Shown piece after piece: positions 7,801-13,275 of a DNA stretch of 17,362 bases; the stretch's first letter is position 1, and each line of letters starts with the position of its first letter. The position numbers and the translations under genes were made by a program. The stretch comes from Nitrospira sp. ST-bin5 (GTDB lineage: Bacteria > Nitrospirota > Nitrospiria > Nitrospirales > Nitrospiraceae): contig MSXN01000001.1 of assembly GCA_002083555.1 (NCBI GenBank), positions 202,182-219,543 on the forward strand, written 5' to 3'. Below the pieces are notes generated by a model. The model searched no databases. It was not told the DNA's origin and was given only the letters and a program-made list of their open reading frames with translations.

Positions 7801-7862
7801 GGTACGTTGAGGATTATTTCGATCCGAGAACGAAGTTGGGGGTCGTTTTCAGTCGTCCGCTA
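7801..7862 (-). repeat. Half copy of the dispersed palindromic element (copy C)
   Basis: This 62-bp stretch aligns without gaps to the right half of copy B (11075-11136), with about 43 of 62 identical bases, including the blocks GTACGTTGAG, GAGAACGA, CGTTTTCAG and GCTA. The left half is absent or unrecognisable. As in the two full copies, its last three bases on the plus strand (CTA) are the TAG stop codon of the neighbouring minus-strand gene. Confidence 0.7.
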
Positions 7863-8921
7863 AACAAACGCTGGTAAGGGAGCATAGCTCAGCGGATGTC
7901 CGATCAGCCGCTCCAACCAGGGCTTCATGGCTTCTTCCTTGAGCGGAGCCCGGTTCAGCCTGGCCTCGATCTGGAACTGCCCGTTCAACCCGACGATACC
8001 GATGATCGCCGAAGCATCTTCTCCTTCCGGCAACACCGCCTGCGTTTGGAACTCACAGAGGGTCGCGTACAAACGCCCCTCCGGCTGGATCGCCTCCAAG
8101 ACCTCCGGCAACTCATCCAGAGGGCAATGGACCGAACAGCGATAGGCAAAGCAGGCGCCCGGTTCAATAGCCGCAAAGTCGGTCAGTGCCTCCTCGGAGA
8201 ATCCCGTCAGGTAGGCCCGCACACCGGCCGGCTCCTGCGCAAAGGTTGCCGCCAGTTTGCTGGCCGGCACGAGGAACTCAAAGGAGTCGGTCGTGTTGTA
8301 CTCGAATTGGCAGGGGCCGAAGGCATCAGGCCAGGAACAGAAGAACGGGGTTGTCGGATCGGCCGGACGCAGAATGACTTGTTCTTTCTCGATGAGCGTT
8401 TCGATGGGCAGTTCCAGAATGGTGATGGCGTCGAGAAAGGCAGCCCGTCGTTCGTCCAGCCATTCCATGCGGTCGCCGTCTGCGCGCGTTTCCCCCGGCG
8501 TAATCACCTCCGTCGTCTGCAGGCGGATGCGCAGGAAAGAATGCGCGTGCCGGAACCCGAGCCAGAACATGCTGCGTGGCTCATGCCGCCGTAACGGCTC
8601 GCGAATACGCCAGGGGTGGCTCACCGAACAATAGGTGCCGACGTCCTGATAGCGTTGGAAGACAGTATGGTAGGCGCCGGCTAGCAGGAAGAAGTCCCCC
8701 CGCCACCCCTCGCGCACATGCACGAGCGTCACGTCTTCCGTGGCCCAGGGATCCAGCTGGTCGAATTCGTCGGGCGCGGACACGGTCCATTCCTCGACGT
8801 AACAGATCACATCTTGCGCGGGCACCGCCGGTTTGAGGCCCAACGCAGCCAGGCGTTCTCCGATCGCCAGAACCTGGCTGAACGTCAGCGGAGTCGTCGT
8901 TTCCCAGCGCCGCTCACGCAC
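7860..8921 (-). CDS. Hypothetical protein, no family recognised
   Basis: A 353-residue acidic, soluble-looking protein without signal peptide or membrane segments. I recognise no domain. It is rich in aromatic residues and has a central segment with F-F-C-S-W-P and F-G-P-C-Q-F-E-Y, plus scattered Cys without a metal-binding spacing. The start is GTG at 8921, supported by GGGGAG about 10 bases upstream. The TAG stop is the edge of a repeat (copy C), so the natural C-terminus may have been altered by the repeat. The upstream neighbour is a lipoprotein gene separated by a 9-bp-period repeat. High third-position G+C and codon use like its neighbours support a real gene. Confidence 0.75.
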   Translation of the reverse strand: MRERRWETTTPLTFSQVLAIGERLAALGLKPAVPAQDVICYVEEWTVSAPDEFDQLDPWATEDVTLVHVREGWRGDFFLLAGAYHTVFQRYQDVGTYCSVSHPWRIREPLRRHEPRSMFWLGFRHAHSFLRIRLQTTEVITPGETRADGDRMEWLDERRAAFLDAITILELPIETLIEKEQVILRPADPTTPFFCSWPDAFGPCQFEYNTTDSFEFLVPASKLAATFAQEPAGVRAYLTGFSEEALTDFAAIEPGACFAYRCSVHCPLDELPEVLEAIQPEGRLYATLCEFQTQAVLPEGEDASAIIGIVGLNGQFQIEARLNRAPLKEEAMKPWLERLIGHPLSYAPLPAFV

Positions 8922-8952
8922 TCTTCCGAATCTCCCCTGTCACTACGCGGAT

Positions 8953-9025
8953 GGTCCGTTTAGTCTGTCTGGTCCGTCTCGTCTATTTGGTCTGGCACCA
9001 AACAGACCGAATAGACCGAATAAAC
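8953..9025. repeat. Inverted tandem array with 9-bp period
   Basis: Five degenerate 9-mers of the type GGTCCGTCT run from 8953 to 8997, and three of the opposite sense (CAAACAGAC, CGAATAGAC, CGAATAAAC) run from 8999 to 9025. Their inner parts form a hairpin: GTCTATTTGGTCTG (8981-8994) pairs with CAGACCGAATAGAC (9003-9016) with one mismatch and an 8-base loop. It sits between the lipoprotein stop codon (9046-9048) and the next start (8921), where it could act as a 3'-end structure. It is not a CRISPR: units are too short and there are no spacers. Confidence 0.75.
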
Positions 9026-9045
9026 CCGCGATCCAGCCCATCCCG

Positions 9046-9693
9046 CTAATGCGCTGGCCGTAACGCCCGGTCCGTGACCATCGTATCCGCAATGAACCGA
9101 TCGATGCCGTCTTTCAAAGTCGCCGCCAGCAGTTCCTGCACATCTTCCTCAGCAAACCAGAAGACCGTGGTCCGTTGTGCGCCCTCGACGCTTCGAATCG
9201 TCGTGCTGCTATCCCCGACATTGCGCGCCTGAATACTGAACTTGTTGCTAGCGTTGATCACGGTCGAAAACACCCGGCTCTTGGCCGTGGCCGAGAATTC
9301 AGAGACCTGGCCGCTGATGATAATGTCGGCATCCGGGGCATCCACAGCCCGGCCGACTTGCACTTTCCAGGGGCGTCCCCGCCAGCCGCGATTCTTCAGA
9401 CGATCCGCCAGAGCCTGGGCAATCACTTCTCCCGGACGTTCTCCCGACACATTAAATACCGTCACGCCGCCCCAGAGATGCGTCCGCTGTCCCACCCGCG
9501 TCTTGTCATCACGGCGATCTTCAAACGGCTCAATCACGATCTTGACCGGCTCTTGTTCGGGAGACGGAGCGGCGGCCGTCGGCGTCCTGACGTCGAGATA
9601 GCGCGTCTCTCCCTTCCCCACACATCCGGCCATCACGGCCATGACTCCGACCAGACTCACACCCACCACCTGCCGCAGCATCATTGATTTCAC
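9046..9693 (-). CDS. Hypothetical lipoprotein
   Basis: A 215-residue protein with a clear lipoprotein signal: basic M-K-S-M-M-L-R start, hydrophobic core, and lipobox M-A-G-C with Cys24, so it should be lipidated and held in the outer or inner membrane facing the periplasm. The mature part begins with a Pro/Ala-rich linker, then I-V-I-E-P-F-E-D-R-R-D, and an I-I-I-S-G-Q-V-S-E-F strand. This resembles YajG-like or LpoB/GNA1162-like small lipoproteins, but I cannot assign a family. The GTG at 9693 has GGAGG 5 bases upstream, better placed than the ATGs at 9684 and 9681. The stop codon reads TAGCGGGATG, the same style of end as the genes that abut the palindromic repeat. Confidence 0.78.
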   Translation of the reverse strand: MKSMMLRQVVGVSLVGVMAVMAGCVGKGETRYLDVRTPTAAAPSPEQEPVKIVIEPFEDRRDDKTRVGQRTHLWGGVTVFNVSGERPGEVIAQALADRLKNRGWRGRPWKVQVGRAVDAPDADIIISGQVSEFSATAKSRVFSTVINASNKFSIQARNVGDSSTTIRSVEGAQRTTVFWFAEEDVQELLAATLKDGIDRFIADTMVTDRALRPAH

Positions 9694-9737
9694 AGACGCC
9701 TCCTCACGCTAAACAAATAGTGCGCCGACGCTGGCCC

Positions 9738-9766
9738 AGTCTACCCAAGTTGTCATCCGGAGACAA
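9738..9766 (-). promoter_or_regulatory. Promoter candidate for the lipoprotein gene
   Basis: On the minus strand TTGTCT (9761-9766) and TAGACT (9738-9743) are separated by 17 bp, a moderate match to a housekeeping promoter. Transcription would start near 9730, leaving a leader of about 35 bases that contains the GGAGG ribosome binding site before the GTG at 9693. The -35 overlaps a short inverted repeat TTGTC/GACAA (9750-9766). Weakly supported. Confidence 0.35.
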
Positions 9767-9785
9767 TTCCCGAAGCACCGGACCG

Positions 9786-10454
9786 TCAGACCGCCACAAT
9801 GGGCAGCATCGACCGAAAGGCCTCCCGACTCAGCTCCGGGAGCAACCCGGCTTGCAGCCGGGGATCGGTCATCGGCACGAACCTCACGATTTTGATGAAC
9901 CGGCGCTCGGCCAGCACCGACGCGATCTGTGCCTTGCGATCGTGCGTGATCGGCAGGGTATAGCCTTCCCCCCGCTTCCACTCCCACAAGGTCGGAGCCA
10001 GCGACAACTCCAATTCCTGACCAGCCACCTGATGAAACCGGTCGACGAGATTCTTCTTGTACTGTTTGATGCTGTCCCCTTCGAGAATCAACGCGCAGGC
10101 CAGATGATGGCCCCACCAGAAGAGCGTCCGGAAGGTGAACTTGTTGCCCCCATCGAAATGTTTGGGATAATCGAGATATTGGTAGGGGAACGATTCGAGC
10201 TGTTCGCCTTTCACAAACTGATGCGCGCGAGGATTGAATCCCGACGGCACGATCAAACCGGCTTGCAGCCCGGCGTGCAGACCGACCTGGCGTAGCTCGT
10301 CGGTCAGTCCGGCATACGTCGCGTCGAGCTGCGCCCGCACCTTGGCCGAGATCCGCTCTTTCTTGCGAAAGAATTGCGCATCCGCCACCAGCGCGGCCTC
10401 TTCATCGGTCAACGAGAGGGAAGGTGATATGGAGAAACCTTCATGCCCTAGCAT
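9786..10454 (-). CDS. Hypothetical protein, no family recognised
   Basis: A 222-residue soluble protein in which I see no known domain, signal peptide or membrane helix. Notable parts are a charged helical N-terminal half (F-F-R-K-K-E-R-I-S-A-K-V-R), an aromatic stretch F-P-Y-Q-Y-L-D-Y-P-K-H-F, and F-W-W-G-H-H-L-A near the middle. The start is uncertain: the ATG at 10454 and the GTG at 10466 both lack a good ribosome binding site, and repeat copy A ends only 22 bp upstream of the ATG. The repeat may therefore have replaced the original leader. Codon use resembles neighbouring genes, and overlapping plus-strand frames show no motif. Confidence 0.68.
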   Translation of the reverse strand: MLGHEGFSISPSLSLTDEEAALVADAQFFRKKERISAKVRAQLDATYAGLTDELRQVGLHAGLQAGLIVPSGFNPRAHQFVKGEQLESFPYQYLDYPKHFDGGNKFTFRTLFWWGHHLACALILEGDSIKQYKKNLVDRFHQVAGQELELSLAPTLWEWKRGEGYTLPITHDRKAQIASVLAERRFIKIVRFVPMTDPRLQAGLLPELSREAFRSMLPIVAV

Positions 10455-10476
10455 GCAGGCCCACACTGCGTCCCGG

Positions 10477-10604
10477 AGGATGATGAAAAAGAACTCTCAG
10501 CAAGGCCGCAGCAAGCGAAAGGCCGAGGCGTACGTAGTTGGTACGTTGAGGCCTTGAGCGAAGCGAGAACGCAGCTGGAGGGCTTTTGCAACATCCTCTC
10601 GCTA
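10477..10604 (-). repeat. Dispersed palindromic element, full copy A
   Basis: A 128-bp element closely related to copy B. It starts with AGGATG and ends with CATCCT plus a short tail ending in GCTA. The centre holds a smaller inverted repeat around GCGTAC and GTACGT, and shared blocks include CAGCAAGGCCGCAGC, GTACGTTGAG, TTGAGCG and GCGAGAACG. Transcribed, it would fold into one long imperfect hairpin. The final CTA (10602-10604) is the stop codon of the 125-residue protein gene. It has no coding capacity and looks like a MITE- or REP-type non-autonomous element. Confidence 0.8.
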
Positions 10605-10979
10605 TTTCTGCCGCATTTCAAACTGGGAGACCGCCAAATCATAGTGGCACCGGCAATCGGCACACCTGATTAGCACCCGGTCTTCAAACACATCCATCTC
10701 GCGCAATGACAGGGCGGGGCGATGGGCGGTGATACAGGTGGCGAGTTTCTCCAGCCCCCCGGCTGCTTCGACCTCCGCGGGAGTCGGATGATCAGCTTCA
10801 CCCTGCGCCGACGAAGGCTGAGCGACCACCGAGACACATTGCAAATGATGCGCGGACCGGCAGGAACTGCAGAGCAACACGACCGTGCGGTCGTCGGCGA
10901 CCCGCTTCACCGTGACACAGAGCGGATGGACCGACCAACATTGCTGGAGAAACGCGCCGCTTCGAATCACCTGAGCCAT
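10602..10979 (-). CDS. Small protein with two Cys-pair half domains
   Basis: A 125-residue protein, function unknown. Two similar segments stand out: V-V-L-L-C-S-S-C-R-S-A-H-H-L in the first half and V-L-I-R-C-A-D-C-R-C-H-Y-D-L near the end, each a beta strand followed by CxxC and then His two to four residues later. They look like an internal duplication of a small metal-binding unit, joined by a roughly 45-residue linker rich in Pro, Ala and Glu. Zinc binding is an inference. The ATG at 10979 has a strong AGAGGA ribosome binding site. The gene lies between two full copies of the palindromic repeat: copy B ends 31 bp before its start, and copy A supplies its TAG stop. Confidence 0.72.
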   Translation of the reverse strand: MAQVIRSGAFLQQCWSVHPLCVTVKRVADDRTVVLLCSSCRSAHHLQCVSVVAQPSSAQGEADHPTPAEVEAAGGLEKLATCITAHRPALSLREMDVFEDRVLIRCADCRCHYDLAVSQFEMRQK

Positions 10980-11010
10980 TGTCTATCCTCTGCCGATCAA
11001 ACCCGCCAAC

Positions 11011-11136
11011 AGGATGCTCAAAAAGGCCACCCAGCAAGGCCGCAGCACGCGAAGAGGCGAAGCGTACTCTCTGTCGTACGTTGAGTCTCTGAGCGCTGCG
11101 AGAACGATGCTGGCGGACGTTTTCAGCATCCTGCTA
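11011..11136 (-). repeat. Dispersed palindromic element, full copy B
   Basis: A 126-bp element with well-preserved terminal inverted repeats. AGGATGCTCAAAAA at 11011-11024 pairs with TTTTCAGCATCCT at 11120-11132, and both arms continue inward through CCxCCAGCA. A smaller inverted repeat around GCGTAC/GTACGT marks the centre. On the minus strand it begins TAGCAGGATGCTGAAAA, and the TAG (11134-11136) is the stop codon of the upstream 3-TM protein gene. It ends 31 bp before the next start codon. It contains no gene. Confidence 0.82.
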
Positions 11137-11469
11137 GAGCTTCCACAAAGCGAACATCACGAGAATACCGACCAGATAGGGGATCACACAAGAATAGAAC
11201 AGCACAGATTTCGCCCGCTCCGGGGAAACCTGACGCGCGAGCTGTTCTTTGTAGACGAACTCGTAGGAGAGGATCAGCACGGTCAACGTGAGCGCCAGTG
11301 TGCGGCTTGTCCGCGGCCAGGTGTATGCCCCGCTGATGACGAAGTTGGCTGTAAAGAACCCGGCAAAAACCAGGACCAGCGGGGCTAGCGCTAACCGAAT
11401 CGCTTCAGAGAAAAAGGTATGCCACTCGATACGGGAAGGAGCTTGATTGGACGGAGAGTTGGAGGTCAC
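11134..11469 (-). CDS. Small three-helix membrane protein
   Basis: A 111-residue protein with three hydrophobic segments: L-A-L-A-P-L-V-L-V-F-A-G-F-F (about residues 26-46), T-L-A-L-T-L-T-V-L-I-L-S (about 58-74) and Y-S-C-V-I-P-Y-L-V-G-I-L-V (about 92-110). No family is recognised. The start is the GTG at 11469, which overlaps the stop of the upstream Cys/His-rich gene as GTGA, a classical 4-base coupled overlap; the longer frame from 11550 would run deep into that gene and is rejected. The two proteins are therefore probably made together and may interact, the upstream one as a soluble zinc-binding partner. The TAG stop is the outer edge of repeat copy B. Confidence 0.72.
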   Translation of the reverse strand: MTSNSPSNQAPSRIEWHTFFSEAIRLALAPLVLVFAGFFTANFVISGAYTWPRTSRTLALTLTVLILSYEFVYKEQLARQVSPERAKSVLFYSCVIPYLVGILVMFALWKL

Positions 11470-11756
11470 GACCCGACGGCAGCCGGAGTCTCGTCCTTCG
11501 CGGGCGAAGGAGAGGGGGTGCCCTCTTGAGCCGCGCGGCAAGCCTTGCACACGCGCGGGCGGGCTTTCAGAAACGACACCTTGCCGCTGGCGAGACAGCT
11601 ATAGTGGACAAACTCATCGCAGAGGGCGCACCGGGACCAGCCGCCGGTGAAGAAGGTCTTGTTCCGATAGAGCCCTTCGTTGCACACCTTGCAGTTCCGG
11701 GGTTCAATCCCCAGCAACATCGGCTCCCAATCTCCGCCGCCTTTTCTGATGCTCAT
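11466..11756 (-). CDS. Cys/His-rich protein with C4HC3 (PHD-finger-like) zinc-ligand spacing
   Basis: A 96-residue protein with eight candidate zinc ligands: C22-x2-C25-x17-C43-x2-C46-x4-H51-x2-C54-x15-C70-x2-C73. This fits the PHD-finger consensus (C4-H-C3, cross-braced, two zinc ions) at every interval, which is unusual for a bacterial protein. The conserved Trp two residues before the seventh ligand of true PHD fingers is missing (the segment reads R-P-R-V-C), so a different treble-clef or FYVE/RING-related fold is possible. The tail after residue 75 is Pro/Ala-rich and probably disordered. No signal peptide is present. The ATG at 11756 has no Shine-Dalgarno but is close to a -10 box, suggesting a leaderless mRNA. 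It is coupled by GTGA to the three-helix membrane protein. Confidence 0.75.
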   Translation of the reverse strand: MSIRKGGGDWEPMLLGIEPRNCKVCNEGLYRNKTFFTGGWSRCALCDEFVHYSCLASGKVSFLKARPRVCKACRAAQEGTPSPSPAKDETPAAVGS

Positions 11757-11765
11757 AGTGGTGGG

Positions 11766-11795
11766 AGTATAGCGAAGCCCTCAGAGGAAAAACAA
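11766..11795 (-). promoter_or_regulatory. Promoter candidate, near-leaderless, for the Cys/His-rich gene
   Basis: On the minus strand TTGTTT (11790-11795) and TATACT (11766-11771) are 18 bp apart. The -10 ends only 9 bases before the ATG at 11756, so transcription would start about at the start codon, in keeping with the absence of a ribosome binding site. Confidence 0.42.
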
Positions 11796-11807
11796 GCAAG
11801 GACTAGC

Positions 11808-12107
11808 TTACCGACTCGTGACTCGTGAAACCCAATACCCAGGCTTGCGCTTCAAATGCATCACCGCCGCCACAAAGATAGTCTCGCCTTCAATGGTATA
11901 GATCACACCATAGGGATACCGTTGGAGAAGCTACCGTCGGAAGCGCCCCTTCAGACGACGCCAGACGGTAGGATGTTGCTGAAGCTGGCCGAAGGCCGAT
12001 TCAATCGCATGCAGGAATTCTTGCCCCAGTCCCTCACGACACTCTTCATAGAACGCTGCGGCCTGACTGATTTCCTGTTTGGCCGCAAGATCGAGGCGAA
12101 TTCTCAA
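11808..12107 (-). pseudogene. ParE/RelE-type toxin gene interrupted by an in-frame amber codon
   Basis: The 100-codon frame starts with TTG at 12107, overlapping the antitoxin stop, and reads like a ParE/RelE-superfamily ribonuclease/gyrase toxin: L-R-I-R-L-D-L-A-A-K-Q-E-I, then A-A-A-F-Y-E-E-C, R-R-L-K-G-R-F-R-R, and after the break L-L-Q-R-Y-P-Y-G-V-I-Y-T-I-E-G and V-M-H-L-K-R-K-P-G-Y-W. Codon 59 is TAG (11931-11933), at a place where relatives usually have Cys or an aromatic residue. No frameshift is needed on either side, so it is a single nonsense codon in an otherwise complete gene. The 58-residue product would lack the C-terminal catalytic strands and should be inactive unless the amber codon is read through. 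A sequencing error is the other possibility. Confidence 0.82.
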
Positions 12108-12337
12108 CGAAGCAGTTCCTTACGGATATCCCGCAACGCCTTTGTTGCGGACACGGTCTTCGCTCCTTTCCGTTTCCATGCCGCGAAACGTTTCTCTGCC
12201 TCTGTGACCCATGCTTCGTCTACTGCCGTAAGAGGCTCACCTGTCATCTCGATGAGCAAACGCTCAGCCAACCGCTCACGTTCCGTCGCAGGAAGGGTAC
12301 GCGCTTGTTTTTCCAAAGCTAATGCACGTGCGGTCAT
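12104..12337 (-). CDS. Addiction-module antitoxin (PF09720-type, putative addiction module component)
   Basis: A 77-residue helical protein matching the short antitoxin family usually paired with ParE/RelE toxins: A-L-A-L-E-K-Q-A-R-T-L-P-A-T-E-R near the start, L-A-E-R-L-L-I-E-M, then D-E-A-W-V-T-E-A-E-K-R in the middle. Family members bind and neutralise the toxin encoded immediately downstream and may repress their own promoter. The ATG at 12337 has GGAGG 6 bases upstream. The toxin TTG overlaps its stop (T-TGA), the normal arrangement for such pairs. The antitoxin is intact while its toxin has an amber codon, so it may be a harmless relic or protect against related toxins elsewhere. Its start lies 16 bp after the HEIAH gene, implying cotranscription. 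Confidence 0.85.
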   Translation of the reverse strand: MTARALALEKQARTLPATERERLAERLLIEMTGEPLTAVDEAWVTEAEKRFAAWKRKGAKTVSATKALRDIRKELLR

Positions 12338-12353
12338 CGGCAGCCTCCGTATC

Positions 12354-12986
12354 TCATGCATTCATATGCTGCAGAAACTCTACAAGGTTCAGTTTGATCC
12401 ATGCAACTTCGAAAGCGACAGGTGTAACCCGTCCTATTGCCTCCCAGCTCATTCCAACCCAAGCTTCTGGTAGTTTTTTCAGCGCACCAGCCGCATATTC
12501 ATCACACCACGATTCCTCCGTAGGACTCCCATGTCCTTCAAGCTTGCCTCCTTTAAATTGTTCGCAATAGACGGCATGAGCAATTTCATGAAACAAAAGA
12601 TAGAAGGCATAGCGCTTTGCGCTTTCTGGAGACCAGACTATGAGGCCGGTTTCTCGATCAATCTTTCCGCCAAAATAGTCTATCGTGCGTTGGTAGGTTT
12701 TCTTCGCGGAAAGCAGCCGGGACCTATTATTCTTGAGGCAAAAATTTATTCTAATTTCGTACCGCCCCCCTCGTTGAACGATACGACCTTCTTGTGTTGT
12801 CTTTGTGTTGCATCCGAAACGAATACCCATGATCACGGCCAGCGACGATGGAGAAAGTATGCCGCTAAGTATAGCGAGATCAATCCTCGACAATGGGTAA
12901 ACATAATCTGGACTTATCTTATAGTAGGATACCTTCATTCTGTGTGTCAGCTTCAGAGAAAGAAGTTGCGCCTTGCCATCATGCAT
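12354..12986 (-). CDS. HEIAH metallopeptidase-like protein
   Basis: A 210-residue protein with a zinc-protease signature H133-E-I-A-H137 in a hydrophobic helix (Y-L-L-F-H-E-I-A-H-A-V-Y), followed about 20 residues later by E-E-S-W-C-D-E-Y-A-A, where Glu158 or Asp162 could be the third ligand. The layout recalls ImmA/IrrE-type and other gluzincin-like peptidases, but the first 120 residues match nothing I know. Start choice: the ATG at 12986 has AAGGTG 9 bases upstream; the ATG at 12938 is possible but lacks a ribosome binding site. It is visibly AT-richer than the surrounding genes and uses many AT-ending codons, a sign of transfer. It heads a likely three-gene unit with the antitoxin and broken toxin. 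Target and activity are unknown. Confidence 0.7.
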   Translation of the reverse strand: MHDGKAQLLSLKLTHRMKVSYYKISPDYVYPLSRIDLAILSGILSPSSLAVIMGIRFGCNTKTTQEGRIVQRGGRYEIRINFCLKNNRSRLLSAKKTYQRTIDYFGGKIDRETGLIVWSPESAKRYAFYLLFHEIAHAVYCEQFKGGKLEGHGSPTEESWCDEYAAGALKKLPEAWVGMSWEAIGRVTPVAFEVAWIKLNLVEFLQHMNA

Positions 12987-13023
12987 AGCCCGCACCTTAT
13001 TTGAGTGAGAGCTATGGGGACAG

Positions 13024-13033
13024 ATTGTACCAA
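13024..13033 (-). promoter_or_regulatory. Extended -10 promoter candidate for the HEIAH/antitoxin unit
   Basis: On the minus strand TTGGTACAAT holds a TGn extension next to TACAAT, a five-of-six match to the -10 consensus. There is no clear -35. Transcription would start near 13017, about 30 bases before the ATG at 12986. Confidence 0.45.
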
Positions 13034-13202
13034 GGTTAACCGACATCCCCCCTTTTATCCCTCATTTTCTTCAGGAACAGCCCCGTGATTGATTCCACCG
13101 CGCCCATTGAGCGAGCACCGCCCTTGATTTCAGTATTAGATTATCCCGGGCGCGCGCTCAGGGAGCGAGGAAACAATTACGAGCGACCGACCCTTCCTCC
13201 GT

Positions 13203-13231
13203 TTGACACCCCCCAGGCCATTTGTTACTCT
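13203..13231 (+). promoter_or_regulatory. Promoter candidate for the polyprenyl synthase (isoprenoid) unit
   Basis: TTGACA at 13203-13208 is a perfect -35; after 17 bp comes TACTCT at 13226-13231, preceded by TGT, an extended -10 context. Transcription would start near 13238, giving a leader of about 38 bases before the ATG at 13276. Confidence 0.6.
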
Positions 13232-13275
13232 CCGAAAAATACAGAGCCGGTCGCGACCAACCTCTTTTTATCTCT

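Larger units (their letters stand above)
12987..13275. other. Divergent intergenic region, promoters both ways
   Basis: No convincing gene lies between the HEIAH gene and the polyprenyl synthase gene. A 64-codon plus-strand frame (13085-13279) has no motif or ribosome binding site and overlaps the synthase promoter. The region marks the change from AT-richer to GC-rich sequence and carries one promoter candidate in each direction. Confidence 0.5.

Noticed and set aside
8953..9025. Possible CRISPR-like array
   Set aside because: Units are 9 bp, contiguous and degenerate, with no spacers and no cas genes.
9684..10295. 203-codon plus-strand frame
   Set aside because: Antisense to the 222-residue protein; Gln/Arg/His-rich shadow composition and no ribosome binding site. 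The minus frame has more ordinary protein composition, though neither has a known domain.
12531..13004. 157-codon plus-strand frame opposite the HEIAH gene
   Set aside because: No motifs; the minus strand has HEIAH and a sensible ribosome binding site and promoter.
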